From Sphaerospermopsis kisseleviana NIES-73 (lineage in GTDB: Bacteria; Cyanobacteriota; Cyanobacteriia; Cyanobacteriales; Nostocaceae): a DNA stretch of 64,000 bases. The notes under the pieces are model-generated. The model was not told the DNA's origin, did not search any database, and saw only the letters and a list, made by a program, of their open reading frames with translations. Location: assembly GCF_002368075.1 (NCBI RefSeq), contig NZ_AP018314.1, positions 3,711,657 through 3,775,656 on the forward strand, in the 5' to 3' direction. The translations under genes were made by a program, and so were the position numbers. This document shows, one piece after another, positions 18,585 through 27,117 of this stretch; position 1 is the first letter of the stretch; each line of letters begins with the position of its first letter.

Positions 18585-19309
18585 ATTCTAATCTAACCAC
18601 CCAGGACAAAGAACGAATTATTAACCCCATTGAGCGTCCTACGGTAACTCAAGAACTGTCAGAAAACGTGATTTTAACGACAGTTGATGACCTTTACAAC
18701 TGGGCGCGGCTTTCTAGTTTGTGGCCTTTGTTGTTTGGTACAGCTTGCTGCTTTATTGAATTTGCGGCTTTAATTGGCTCTCGTTTTGACTTTGACCGTT
18801 TTGGTCTAATTCCCCGTTCTAGCCCCCGTCAAGCCGATTTAATCATCACTGCTGGAACAATTACCATGAAGATGGCTCCTCAATTGGTGCGTCTTTATGA
18901 ACAAATGCCCGAACCCAAGTATGTAATCGCTATGGGTGCTTGTACCATTACAGGGGGTATGTTCAGCGTTGACTCTCCCAGTGCAGTACGCGGAGTTGAT
19001 AAGCTGATTCCTGTAGATGTGTACTTACCTGGTTGTCCTCCCCGTCCAGAAGCGATTATTGATGCAATTATTAAATTGCGGAAGAAAATTGCTAATGATT
19101 CGATGCAAGAACGGGGTCAAATCAAACAAACCCACCGCTATTACAGTACCACCCACAATATGAAGCCAGTTCCCGAAATTTTAACTGGTAAGTATTTACA
19201 ATCAGAAACTCGCTACAACCCACCCAAGGAATTAACAGAAGCGATTGGTATGCCTGTACCACCTGCGTTGTTGACATCTAAACAGAAGGAGAAAGAAAAG
19301 CGTGGCTGA
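18575..19309 (+). CDS. ndhK: NDH-1 subunit K
   Basis: A 244-residue peripheral-arm subunit that carries iron-sulphur cluster N2. Cluster cysteines are visible in [21 protein letters not shown] and [10 protein letters not shown]. The C-terminal ~60 residues form the charged extension common in cyanobacteria. It overlaps both neighbours (ndhC by 10 nt, ndhJ by 8 nt), so the three genes form a tight ndhCKJ operon. Confidence 0.97.
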   Translation: MVVNSNLTTQDKERIINPIERPTVTQELSENVILTTVDDLYNWARLSSLWPLLFGTACCFIEFAALIGSRFDFDRFGLIPRSSPRQADLIITAGTITMKMAPQLVRLYEQMPEPKYVIAMGACTITGGMFSVDSPSAVRGVDKLIPVDVYLPGCPPRPEAIIDAIIKLRKKIANDSMQERGQIKQTHRYYSTTHNMKPVPEILTGKYLQSETRYNPPKELTEAIGMPVPPALLTSKQKEKEKRG

Positions 19310-19814
19310 TGCAGAATCTCAAGAATCTAAAATAGTTCCTGCGGGTCAGGTTTCCCAGTGGTTAACAGAAAATGGTTTTGACCACGAATCTTTGGCAGCT
19401 GATGTCAATGGTGTAGAAATTATTAAGGTTGCACCTGAGTTTTTACTTCCTACCGCTACAGCTTTGTATGCTTATGGGTTTAATTGTCTCCAATTTCAAG
19501 GCGGTATTGATTTAGGACCAGGACAAGATTTAGTTAGTGTTTATCACTTGATCAAGGTGAGTGATAATGCTGATAAGCCAGCAGAGGTAAGAATTAAGGT
19601 GTTTTTGCCTAGAGAAAATCCCGTTGTTCCTTCAGTGTATTGGATTTGGCGCACTGCTGACTGGCAAGAGCGCGAGTCCTACGATATGTTTGGGATTATC
19701 TATGAAGGTCATCCTAATTTGAAGCGGATTTTGATGCCGGAAGATTGGGTAGGTTGGCCTTTACGTAAGGATTACATCTCGCCTGATTTCTATGAGTTGC
19801 AAGACGCTTATTAG
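19302..19814 (+). CDS. ndhJ: NDH-1 subunit J
   Basis: A 170-residue peripheral-arm subunit (30-kDa subunit family). Diagnostic segments are [17 protein letters not shown] and [19 protein letters not shown]. The start is GTG inside the end of ndhK. It is last in the operon and is followed by a rho-independent terminator. Confidence 0.97.
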   Translation: MADAESQESKIVPAGQVSQWLTENGFDHESLAADVNGVEIIKVAPEFLLPTATALYAYGFNCLQFQGGIDLGPGQDLVSVYHLIKVSDNADKPAEVRIKVFLPRENPVVPSVYWIWRTADWQERESYDMFGIIYEGHPNLKRILMPEDWVGWPLRKDYISPDFYELQDAY

Positions 19815-19833
19815 GTAGTGCTAATCTGTGGTT

Positions 19834-19870
19834 TACCCCTTTCCAATGGTGGAGAGGGGTATTGTTTTTT
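19834..19870 (+). terminator. Terminator of ndhCKJ
   Basis: TACCCCTTTCC pairs with GGAGAGGGGTA (one G-T pair) around a short loop, followed by ATTG and a T run of eight. It begins 20 nt after the ndhJ stop. Confidence 0.85.
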
Positions 19871-19954
19871 TTGGGGTTAGCAAAAATCATGAGGTGCTAT
19901 CAACTGGAGTTTAAGTTAATCAGAGACTTAGCGAAACTATGAATAATCTTAGGT

Positions 19955-20005
19955 AGGGGTTGCTGAATAAAGACAAAAGCTAGATATATTGAAGGTTTGA
20001 GGCTA
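19955..20005. repeat. Repeat with AGGGGTTGCTGAATAAA end, copy 1
   Basis: AGGGGTTGCTGAATAAA followed by a degenerate ~30-bp tail ending near GAAGGTTTGAGG. The same arrangement occurs in inverted orientation at 39094-39141. It looks like the terminus of a lost insertion element, but no transposase is nearby. Confidence 0.5.
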
Positions 20006-20049
20006 ATAAACAAGAGGTTGTCTTAAAATTTTTCGGCGAATATAATTCA

Positions 20050-20160
20050 CTACTACACAAGCAAAGTCCACCTGCGTGGACTAACGAAAAATTAAGGATT
20101 TGAAACCTGCGTAGGCAGGTTTTGTCTGTGTAGATGTGATTTCTAATCGCCCAAGTTAGA
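20050..20160. repeat. Dispersed palindromic repeat
   Basis: Contains GTCCACCTGCGTGGAC and AACCTGCGTAGGCAGGTT, two strong hairpins separated by TAACGAAAAATTAAGG. No coding frame. The type of sequence is familiar as an interspersed repeat in Nostocales; that is from memory, not a search. Confidence 0.6.
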
Positions 20161-20189
20161 CTTTTCAAACATCCTCTTAAAGGGTACTT

Positions 20190-20315
20190 TATCAAGGTGC
20201 TTGGGAGTATGACGTTACAAGTGGTGATAGGGTATTTTATGTTCCTGATGAGGAACAATTAAAGGTTGTTGTCTATTATGCGGGGAAACATCCTAAACAA
20301 GCTCCTGTACCATAA
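20190..20315 (+). pseudogene. RelE/ParE-like toxin, 3' remnant
   Basis: A 41-codon fragment ending at TAA that encodes WEYDVTSGDRVFYVPDE, then QLKVVVYYAGKHPKQ. The blend of a D-V-T-x-G-D-R-V strand followed by a hydrophobic strand and Y-A-G-K-H-P is typical of the C-terminal half of RelE/ParE/HigB-type toxins. Frame stops lie immediately upstream, and a palindromic repeat sits just before it, so the 5' half is missing. No partner antitoxin is recognisable nearby. Confidence 0.6.
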
Positions 20316-20650
20316 TTTATTGTTCATAAAAAAGCAGGAAATCCATTAATTTATCTTCTATCATCTGCGTTTATCTGTGGTCATCTGCGTTCAATTATTC
20401 TTGATATATCAAACATCCTGCAAATCCTGTAATACTGGATATCCTGATTCTGACAAATAATCTCTGATTATTAACACAGATAAACTTAAAAAAATAAAAA
20501 TTGCAATAAAAATAAAAATAAAATTTTGTAAATCCTCTCATCTTGTCAATACCCATTGATAAATTTGAGAATTGTAAAGAATTTGGACTTTTTGAGAAAA
20601 TTGCCATTTAATGTAAAACAGATGCCATCATAGCTCAATCAGAGCCAATT
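20316..20650. other. Intergenic, no gene recognised
   Basis: Contains a short duplicated phrase (CATCTGCGTTTATCTGTGG then TCATCTGCG) and A-rich runs near 20490-20525. No supported gene is present. Confidence 0.5.
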
Positions 20651-20654
20651 GGCG

Positions 20655-20729
20655 GGCAATTTACCTACCAGATACAACCCAGCCGGTAAATATCCTCTGC
20701 CGGGGCATCTGGTAGCATGAGAAATTGCC
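20655..20729. promoter_or_regulatory. Long structured inverted repeat upstream of ndhD
   Basis: Nested pairing: GGCAATTT with AAATTGCC, then CTACCAGAT with ATCTGGTAG, then CCGG with CCGG around an 11-17-nt loop. The structure ends about 105 bp before the ndhD start. It may be a leader RNA element or a decayed miniature repeat; the sequence alone does not decide. Confidence 0.45.
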
Positions 20730-20834
20730 AATTTAATTAAATCAACCTAACAATAAAGGGAAATTTGGTAAAAAGCTGTTAATTAATAACTAGGACTTTT
20801 TGCCAAAGATGATTTTAATCCTAGACAAATTGTG

Positions 20835-22409
20835 ATGAATATAACTAATTTCCCGTGGTTGACGACGATTATTCTTTTACCAATAGCCGCGTCACTGCTC
20901 ATTCCTATCATCCCCGATAAGGAAGGTAAAACCATCCGTTGGTATGCCTTAATTGTCGGTTTGATTGATTTTGCCCTCATCATTGCCGCTTTCTACTTGG
21001 GTTATGATTTCTCTAACCCTGACTTACAATTGGTAGAAAGTTATTCTTGGCTACCACAAATAGATTTGAAGTGGTCCGTGGGGGCTGATGGTTTATCCAT
21101 GCCTCTGATTATTTTGACGGGTTTTATTACCACTTTAGCGGCTTTGGCAGCATGGCCTGTTACCTTCAAACCCAGGCTATTTTACTTTTTACTTTTAGCC
21201 ATGTACGGTGGCCAAATTGCCGTGTTTGCAGTCCAGGATATGCTTTTATTCTTCCTGGTGTGGGAATTGGAGTTAATTCCGGTTTACCTACTGCTGGCTA
21301 TTTGGGGTGGTAAAAAACGCCATTATGCAGCGACGAAGTTTATTCTCTACACCGCCGGCGGTTCGCTGTTTATTCTTCTCGGTTCTTTGACGATGGCGTT
21401 TTATGGTGATAATGTCACCTTTGATATGCAGTCACTCGCCCTCAAAGACTACGCCCTCAATTTACAACTTTTACTATACGCTGGTTTCTTAATTGCTTAC
21501 GCTGTTAAGTTACCTATCATCCCTCTGCACACTTGGCTACCAGATGCCCACGGGGAAGCTACCGCACCTGTGCATATGTTATTAGCAGGTATTCTGCTGA
21601 AAATGGGCGGTTATGCCTTAATTCGCATGAATGCCCAAATGTTGCCTGATGCCCATGCTTATTTTGCCCCGGTGTTGGTAATTTTGGGGGTAGTCAATAT
21701 TATCTATGCGGCTTTAACGTCTTTTGCCCAACGTAACCTGAAGCGGAAAATTGCCTACTCTTCAATATCTCACATGGGCTTTGTTACCATTGGGATAGCC
21801 TCTTTTACCGATTTAGGTTTAAGTGGTGCAGTTTTACAAATGGTTTCTCACGGGTTAATAGGTGCAAGTTTATTTTTCTTGGTTGGTGCAACTTATGACC
21901 GGACACACACCCTGATGTTAGATGAAATGGGTGGTGTTGGTAAGCGGATGAAGAAGATTTTTGCGATGTTTACTACTTGTTCAATGGCTTCTTTAGCGTT
22001 GCCGGGAATGAGTGGTTTTGTAGCAGAATTAATGGTGTTTGTGGGTTTTGCCACTAGCGATGCTTATAACCCTACATTTAAAGTCATCGTTATTTTCTTG
22101 ATGGCAATTGGTGTGATTTTAACCCCAATTTATTTGCTGTCAATGTTGCGAGAAATTTTCTACGGACAAGAAAACGAAGAGTTAGTTTCTCACCAAGCTT
22201 TAATTGATGCTGAACCTCGTGAAGTGTTTATCATTGCTTGTTTGTTAGTTCCTATTATTGGGATTGGTTTTTATCCCAAACTGCTAACTCAAATGTACGA
22301 TTCTACTACTGTACAATTGACGGCAAGATTACGGGATTCTGTTCCAACTTTAGCTGCTAAGAAAGCGGTGGAACAGGTTTCTTTAAGTGCGCCTGTGATT
22401 GGTGAATAG
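20835..22409 (+). CDS. ndhD: NDH-1 subunit 4 (NdhD)
   Basis: A proton-pumping membrane subunit of NDH-1, 524 residues with about 14 hydrophobic segments. Key segments are [18 protein letters not shown] (with the functional Glu), a Lys in [21 protein letters not shown], and [17 protein letters not shown]. The start is the ATG giving [20 protein letters not shown]; an in-frame GTG one codon earlier is possible. Which NDH-1 form (respiratory or CO2-uptake) it joins cannot be decided from sequence alone. It stands alone, as ndhD genes often do in cyanobacteria. Confidence 0.95.
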   Translation: MNITNFPWLTTIILLPIAASLLIPIIPDKEGKTIRWYALIVGLIDFALIIAAFYLGYDFSNPDLQLVESYSWLPQIDLKWSVGADGLSMPLIILTGFITTLAALAAWPVTFKPRLFYFLLLAMYGGQIAVFAVQDMLLFFLVWELELIPVYLLLAIWGGKKRHYAATKFILYTAGGSLFILLGSLTMAFYGDNVTFDMQSLALKDYALNLQLLLYAGFLIAYAVKLPIIPLHTWLPDAHGEATAPVHMLLAGILLKMGGYALIRMNAQMLPDAHAYFAPVLVILGVVNIIYAALTSFAQRNLKRKIAYSSISHMGFVTIGIASFTDLGLSGAVLQMVSHGLIGASLFFLVGATYDRTHTLMLDEMGGVGKRMKKIFAMFTTCSMASLALPGMSGFVAELMVFVGFATSDAYNPTFKVIVIFLMAIGVILTPIYLLSMLREIFYGQENEELVSHQALIDAEPREVFIIACLLVPIIGIGFYPKLLTQMYDSTTVQLTARLRDSVPTLAAKKAVEQVSLSAPVIGE

Positions 22410-22432
22410 TTCTGAGTTACAATTTATCATTA

Positions 22433-22459
22433 GGGTGGGTTTAAGACCTGCCCTTTTTT
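22433..22459 (+). terminator. Terminator of ndhD
   Basis: GGGTGGGT pairs with ACCTGCCC (including G-T pairs) across TTAAG, followed by a TTTTTT run. It starts 23 nt after the ndhD stop. Confidence 0.75.
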
Positions 22460-22507
22460 ATGTCAATTCTACTATTGAAAATTATTGAAAATACTTAATT
22501 TTTTTAT

Positions 22508-22538
22508 CTCACGCAAAGGTGCAAAGACGCAAAGAAGG
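22508..22538. repeat. CACGCAAAGACGCAAAG-type dispersed repeat
   Basis: A CTCACGCAAAGG/TGCAAAGACGCAAAG tract just before the end of the next (minus-strand) gene. Other copies or variants lie at about 10806, 24271, 24913, 27939, 28580, 41780 and 48603. Confidence 0.75.
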
Positions 22539-22550
22539 AAAGGTTAGGGT

Positions 22551-22892
22551 TTATATAGAAGGACGAACTACTCTAATTAGTTTTCCTGCTAGATTTCCTG
22601 CTTGAGAAATAGCTTCATGAAGGCGTTGTGACATTCTGTTTCTATCACTATCATTTGTACAAACAATAATACCTGAATGATTTGGTTGTAAGCGGTGTAG
22701 TCGAATAAAATCATAGCGATTTAGTGTTAAAATCGCCCTTTCTTCTTGAATAGCAAAATTTAAAACTTCTTCATCAGGAATACTTTGATTAGCTTTCCCT
22801 GCTTCTTGCACTGTTAATACATCATGACCAAAATTGCGTAATAATTCGCTGACTACGCGGGGAAATTGTTCATCTGCATAAAGACGTACCAC
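22551..22892 (-). CDS. DUF5615 PIN-like toxin candidate
   Basis: A 113-residue protein of the DUF5615 (Mut7-C-like PIN) family, proposed nucleases that are paired with DUF433 antitoxins. Visible acidic positions are in LYADEQFPRVVSELLRNFGHDV, IPDEEVLNFA and ILTLNRYDFIRLH, with a GIIVCTND strand. The start is GTG, 3 nt after the upstream DUF433 stop, so the pair is co-transcribed. It has no membrane segment. The toxin role is inferred from family and pairing. Confidence 0.8.
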   Translation of the reverse strand: MVRLYADEQFPRVVSELLRNFGHDVLTVQEAGKANQSIPDEEVLNFAIQEERAILTLNRYDFIRLHRLQPNHSGIIVCTNDSDRNRMSQRLHEAISQAGNLAGKLIRVVRPSI

Positions 22893-22895
22893 AAT

Positions 22896-23222
22896 TTACG
22901 CTGCCTCATTTTTTTGAATTGCTGTTTCAATTTCTTCAGAATGTGCATTTGCATAAGCCCAAGCATTGACTAAATCAACAGCAGTTAAATGAGGATAATC
23001 ATCTAAAAGTTGTGCTTCACTAATACCTAAACGTCGAGATTCTACTAATAACCAAATAGGAATACGCGTGTTAGCAATACACGCTTCACCACCGCAAACT
23101 CCAGGGGTTTTGGTAATGGGATATGTAGTTTGATTTAAGGTTTTAGTTAATATTTGTATGGCTTGTGCTTTTTCGGTTGGGGTTAGTGCTAGGAGTTGGG
23201 TTTCTAAGTCTTGGTTTGTCAT
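22896..23222 (-). CDS. DUF433 antitoxin candidate
   Basis: A 108-residue protein. The C-terminal ~65 residues form the DUF433 helix-turn-helix domain (TKTPGVCGGEACIANTRIPIWLLVESRRLG, then LLDDYPHLTAVDLVNAWAYA). The N-terminal ~40 residues resemble a short helical extension (LLALTPTEKAQAIQILTKTL). It is the upstream member of a two-gene module with DUF5615, and it probably neutralises and autoregulates it, as inferred for the family. Confidence 0.82.
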   Translation of the reverse strand: MTNQDLETQLLALTPTEKAQAIQILTKTLNQTTYPITKTPGVCGGEACIANTRIPIWLLVESRRLGISEAQLLDDYPHLTAVDLVNAWAYANAHSEEIETAIQKNEAA

Positions 23223-23257
23223 ATTTTTTAAGTAATTAATTTATTGCTGTGAAATCA

Positions 23258-23512
23258 TTAGCCTATCCGTTTTAATTCTTCTCGTAATACTCGCCTTAAT
23301 GTATCTTCTAAAGGTTCACGACGCTGTTGGATATATTCTTTTAAAGCATCGTTAATTAATGTTTGGTAGTTGCCACCACCTGCTTGATGAACTTGATCTC
23401 GAAACCATGCGAGTATTTCATCATCTAAACGAATAGTAATTCTGGTTTTTCCGGGTGCTGTTGGTTCTATTGCTCCCCTTTTTCCTTGGCTAAAATCATA
23501 TTCTGATTCCAT
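23258..23512 (-). CDS. brnA: BrnA-type antitoxin, no adjacent BrnT
   Basis: An 84-residue protein with the BrnA pattern: KTRITIRLDDEILAWFRDQVHQAGGGNYQTLINDALKEYI read as a ribbon-helix-helix with an acidic lead-in. BrnA normally follows a brnT toxin gene on the same strand. Here the upstream 142 bp contain no reading frame, so the toxin seems lost or the protein acts alone. Downstream lies a DUF433/DUF5615 pair at 35 nt. Confidence 0.75.
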   Translation of the reverse strand: MESEYDFSQGKRGAIEPTAPGKTRITIRLDDEILAWFRDQVHQAGGGNYQTLINDALKEYIQQRREPLEDTLRRVLREELKRIG

Positions 23513-23654
23513 AATTTATCTTTACGCTGCTATGCTATCTAATTCTATTGTATGCACATTATTACATATTGTCAGAAGAGAGATATTTTAAGTTATGGAA
23601 AAATTTTAGCGATTCGCTCTTTTTTTGTTTCACGCAAAATCATATTAACTTAAT

Positions 23655-23987
23655 TTAATAAAGTGTCAAAACTCCTAAATCTGAATTTTCTGCAAAGGCT
23701 TGGATATCCTCTAAATGTAATTGCAAAATTTCCTCTATTTGATTTGTTGAACAATTACCACGTCTCACCCAAATTACTTTAGGTGGATATCCACGCAGTA
23801 TACTTAATTCATTAAAATCTGCATCTCTGGTAACAATTATAAATTTATTTTGTTTTGCAAATTCCCACAGAATTCTATCATCCGCTTGATCTAAACCTAA
23901 GAGAAAAACGTGCTGAGAGTTGGGGTAAATAGCAGCGAGTTTATCTACTAACCGGGGTGATAGATTATGATCAAATAATAACTTCAT
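23655..23987 (-). CDS. DUF5615 PIN-like toxin candidate (second copy)
   Basis: A 110-residue DUF5615-family protein. KLLFDHNLSPRLVDKLAAIYP, HVFLLGLDQADDRILWEFAKQ and IIVTRDADFNEL carry the expected acidic residues, and a PPKVIWVRRGN strand follows. Its ATG overlaps the DUF433 stop by 4 nt (ATGA), so translation is coupled. It is clearly diverged from the first DUF5615 protein nearby, so the two pairs are not a recent tandem duplication. Confidence 0.85.
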   Translation of the reverse strand: MKLLFDHNLSPRLVDKLAAIYPNSQHVFLLGLDQADDRILWEFAKQNKFIIVTRDADFNELSILRGYPPKVIWVRRGNCSTNQIEEILQLHLEDIQAFAENSDLGVLTLY

Positions 23988-24208
23988 GCTTGCACCATCA
24001 ACATTTGTCTTTCTCTATCTGCTGCATAGCTAAGACAAGCTAAAATATCTTCTTGTGTTAAATAAGGAAAATCATGCAGTATTTCCTCATAAGTCATGCC
24101 AGATGCAAGGTATGATAGAACGTCATATACTGTAATTCTCATCCCCCGAATACAAGGTTTACCTCCTCGTTTTCCTGGTTCAATGGTAATTATATTTTGA
24201 TACTGCAT
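23984..24208 (-). CDS. DUF433 antitoxin candidate (second copy)
   Basis: A 74-residue compact DUF433 protein: IITIEPGKRGGKPCIRGMRITVYDVLSYLASGM then ILHDFPYLTQEDILACLSYAADRE. It has the usual length and no N-terminal extension. It forms an overlapping two-gene module with the following DUF5615 gene. Confidence 0.87.
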   Translation of the reverse strand: MQYQNIITIEPGKRGGKPCIRGMRITVYDVLSYLASGMTYEEILHDFPYLTQEDILACLSYAADRERQMLMVQA

Positions 24209-24270
24209 ATTGTTTAAAGGGGTAGGTTTTGTTTTCTATTTTAGCGTTAGAGGCGATCGCTCTTTTTTAT

Positions 24271-24301
24271 CTCACGCAAAGACGCAAAGGCGCAAAGAAG
24301 G
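24271..24301. repeat. CACGCAAAGACGCAAAG-type dispersed repeat
   Basis: CTCACGCAAAGACGCAAAGG followed by CGCAAAGAAGG, close to a GCGATCGC site. It lies between two toxin-antitoxin modules. Confidence 0.75.
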
Positions 24302-24323
24302 AAAATAAGGGTTTTTACGGGAA

Positions 24324-24593
24324 TTATAACTGAGATAATAGCTTGTCATAATCTGCATGAGTACCAATCCAAAACCAGATGATACCGCTTTAGTTTCGTA
24401 CACCTACAGCACGATAATTTTTACTCACACGAGCAGAATAAATAGGTAAGTTGGGATGCACTGACTTGAAACGTAGGCTAGGATGCCAAGGATCTTCTCT
24501 AAATTGTTTATAAGCTGTACGTGCTGGTTGTCTAACCTGTGGTGGAAGATCAGCGTATAAGTTACGAAATTGAATTGTTGTTTTCGACTTCAC
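24324..24593 (-). pseudogene. RelE/ParE-like toxin with in-frame nonsense codon
   Basis: The frame starts at GTG (MKSKTTIQFRNLYADLPP) and reads through SLRFKSVHPNLPIYSARVSKNYRAVGVRN before a TAA at plus-strand 24390-24392. The same frame then continues SGIIWFWIGTHADYDKLLSQL to a normal stop. IIWFWIGTHADYDKLL is the expected C-terminus of this toxin family, so one point mutation (for example GAA to TAA) truncates an 89-residue protein to 67. The start overlaps the antitoxin stop by 4 nt (GTGA). The toxin is probably inactive, or active only if the codon is read through. Confidence 0.8.
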
Positions 24594-24808
24594 AGGTTTT
24601 CTGGATCTAATTCTAAAGTTTTACCTGCTTGATCTTCTGCTAATGCTACTGCTGCAAGTTGAGCAAGTACATCATGAGATTTTGCAAATGCTTGATCCCA
24701 TCGGCTTTCGTCTTCTATTTCTTCAAGGATGAGTAAGGCAATTCTATCTTGTTCGGTTTCAGGAAGTTGTTTTATTTGTGCAATGGCTTTTTCTAGTAGT
24801 TGAGTCAT
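24590..24808 (-). CDS. Antitoxin of the truncated RelE/ParE-like module
   Basis: A 72-residue acidic helical protein (LLEKAIAQIKQLPETEQDRIALLILEEIEDESRWDQAF, ending LAEDQAGKTLELDPENL). The sequence type is usual for small antitoxins partnered with RelE/ParE-like toxins in cyanobacteria, where the C-terminal tail wraps the toxin. The reading frame is intact although the toxin gene carries a nonsense codon. Confidence 0.72.
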   Translation of the reverse strand: MTQLLEKAIAQIKQLPETEQDRIALLILEEIEDESRWDQAFAKSHDVLAQLAAVALAEDQAGKTLELDPENL

Positions 24809-24870
24809 AGCTAGTAAGCTGGTGTCAATAAGTGTTGTTAATTATTGTACCTTGGTTAAAGGTTGTCGGT

Positions 24871-24942
24871 GCGATAGCGAAGCGCTGCTGCAAGCAGATC
24901 GCTCTTTTTTTATCTCATGCAAAGACGTAAAGAAGGAAAGGA
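24871..24942. repeat. Palindromic GCGATAGCGAAGCGCTGC repeat plus CGCAAAG tract
   Basis: GCGATAGCGAAGCGCTGC followed by CTGCAAGCAGATCGC forms a HIP1-like palindromic cluster, then a degraded TCATGCAAAGACGTAAAGAAGG tract. No coding frame. Confidence 0.55.
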
Positions 24943-24972
24943 AGAGTTGGCGAAAATGATACATAACATAAA

Positions 24973-26949
24973 TTAATTAGTAGTTTCTACTTGCCATTCT
25001 TCCGTAGAAATTTCCGCCGTTTCGATAGCTTTAATACAAAAAGTATTAATATCTCTAGCTGATAAGTTCACATTGACAAACACCCCATTATCTAATTTTC
25101 TTGTATCTCGAAAATCTTTTTCATCTTTACTAATAAAACGCGGAAATTGCTCAATAATATATTCAAATTTATCAGCTTCTAAATCAGCTATCACATTTAA
25201 CGTTGTTTCTAAAACATCACGCCAACTTTTAACAGGATATTCTTTACCAAAAATTTTTAGTTGTTTGGGAGTTGTGCCAGTTAATTTACTTTTGGATGGA
25301 ATGATAAGATTTTCATTACCAAAGTAAGGCCAAATTTGTAAAACTATCTCAGCTAAATCTAAACTTCTTTTTTCTATATCCTCTCTTTTCCAATTTTCTT
25401 TATTTTCAAAGTATTTATTGATTTCTAAATGACTATTAATCAATATTTCTTTTTTATCGGCAAATTCCAAATTATATAATTCACCATTGTAAGCGGTAAT
25501 AGTTAGATTACCCAAAGAATGAAGTAGTAAATCATGAGTTATTCCCCAATCTTCTCCTAAATGTTCTTGCCACCATTTATTTATAGTTTGTGGCATAATA
25601 TGTTCAATCTCCAGACCATCTAAAATGACCTGTTCTTTATGATTAAAAGATTCTTCAATAGATTCTAAAATTAATCTACCTTTTTTAGAGCGCCCAGCAC
25701 CGTATAATTTAACATCCAATAAACTTTTCTGAAATTCTGTATCTTTGGGATAATCACGATTTTGTAAATCTAGTTTTAATCTTTCCACAAAATTAGCATG
25801 AGCTAAATTACTTTCTTTGCTCACTTGAGAATATAGCACGGAAAAGATTCTATTTAATCCCCTTGTTTGCACATTACAAACAAATCGGCGAATAATGAAA
25901 TTTTCTAAAATCTGCAAAACATCAATAAATTCTAATTCTGAAAGTTTATTTTCATCATAATCATGATAACAATTAAGTAAAAAAGGATAAACAGTAGCTA
26001 CTTCTAAACGGTTTATTTTTTCTAGCAACCGACGAATTTTTAAATTATTTTCCTTGACTGGATCTAAAAGTTTTGCATAATATTCTGAAAATTTATATAA
26101 ATTTTTTAAATAAGACAGAGCATCACTCGTACTCATTCTATCTTTAATCTCAAAATAAACTTCATCTTTCTTAATTTCTACACCATCTTTTGTTAAATAA
26201 TGCCTGATAAACTCTGTTAAATTATCATTTAGAGTTTCTTGCATTGGTAGCCAATATTTATTATAGGCATTGTCTTGATTTTCCGTATTAATTCTCAAGA
26301 AGAAATAATTACGAATTAAATCAGCTTGTGTTAAAGGTTCACCTTTGGCATTGAGACTTTCAAAGACTAAATAAGGATTATCTTCTGTACTTAAAACAAC
26401 ACTAACGACAGATAAATAACTACAAATTACTTTTTTGAGATCAGAAAAATCTAAATTACTTTGTCTAATCTTCTTATCAAAAAATACATAACATTCCGTA
26501 ATACCAGAATGATTTACATGATCTTGTCCATTAATTAAACTATGAAAAGATTTTCTATCTACCTGTGTGGGTTGAAGTTTATAATAATCTAAGCCTTTTT
26601 TATATGGATTAACAATAATAGTATTATGAATTTCTGCGGATAACTCATCATTAATATTTTTAGCTTTATCTCGCAAAGCACACAATAAGATAAAAATAGT
26701 AGTTAAACGTTGTTGTCCATCAATTAATGAATATTTACTTACGCCTTCAGGTATAGTAGAAGTTGGCATAGTGACGATAGAACCCATAAAATGAGGACGA
26801 CGATTATCACTACGATATAGTTCTAAAATATCATTCCATAAAGCTTCCCACTGAAATTTTTTCCAGCTATAAGCTCTCTGAAACAACGGGACAACATACT
26901 GTTTATTACCTTCAATGATCTCTTGTAGCTTGGTTTCTGATGCTTGCAT
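24973..26949 (-). CDS. DUF262/DUF1524 protein (GmrSD-like)
   Basis: A 658-residue protein joining a DUF262 (ParB-like NTP-binding) domain and a DUF1524 HNH-type nuclease domain. DUF262 motifs are QRAYSWKKFQW (about residue 24) and LIDGQQRLTT (about 76-84). The nuclease motif EIEHIMPQT lies near residue 450, followed by LLHSLGNLTITAYN. Fusions of this kind include GmrSD and related modification-dependent restriction enzymes that attack phage DNA with modified bases. Substrate and activity here are inferred. The neighbours are toxin-antitoxin genes, which fits a defence island. Confidence 0.82.
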   Translation of the reverse strand: MQASETKLQEIIEGNKQYVVPLFQRAYSWKKFQWEALWNDILELYRSDNRRPHFMGSIVTMPTSTIPEGVSKYSLIDGQQRLTTIFILLCALRDKAKNINDELSAEIHNTIIVNPYKKGLDYYKLQPTQVDRKSFHSLINGQDHVNHSGITECYVFFDKKIRQSNLDFSDLKKVICSYLSVVSVVLSTEDNPYLVFESLNAKGEPLTQADLIRNYFFLRINTENQDNAYNKYWLPMQETLNDNLTEFIRHYLTKDGVEIKKDEVYFEIKDRMSTSDALSYLKNLYKFSEYYAKLLDPVKENNLKIRRLLEKINRLEVATVYPFLLNCYHDYDENKLSELEFIDVLQILENFIIRRFVCNVQTRGLNRIFSVLYSQVSKESNLAHANFVERLKLDLQNRDYPKDTEFQKSLLDVKLYGAGRSKKGRLILESIEESFNHKEQVILDGLEIEHIMPQTINKWWQEHLGEDWGITHDLLLHSLGNLTITAYNGELYNLEFADKKEILINSHLEINKYFENKENWKREDIEKRSLDLAEIVLQIWPYFGNENLIIPSKSKLTGTTPKQLKIFGKEYPVKSWRDVLETTLNVIADLEADKFEYIIEQFPRFISKDEKDFRDTRKLDNGVFVNVNLSARDINTFCIKAIETAEISTEEWQVETTN

Positions 26950-27045
26950 GGTTAATGTAACCTAACTTACTCAACATTTATCCTCTTAGTATAAAATAAT
27001 CCTCTATAAATAGCACAAGATAGCGTAACAAAATTAAACATTTCT

Positions 27046-27100
27046 GCCAGGGAATAAATTAAATTCCCTGTCTAAAAACAAAAGTCGGTTAAAACCGACT
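27046..27100. repeat. Double-hairpin repeat, copy 1
   Basis: GCCAGGGAATAAATTAAATTCCCTG followed after a 12-nt spacer by AGTCGGTTAAAACCGACT. Both halves are palindromic. The second copy lies on the other side of the Uma2 gene, in the same orientation. Confidence 0.8.
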
Positions 27101-27117
27101 ATGTTTGTTTTTCATTA

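Noticed and set aside
20620-20740. Possible tRNA or small stable RNA upstream of ndhD
   Set aside because: The pairing is a single long imperfect hairpin and there is no cloverleaf or T-loop motif.
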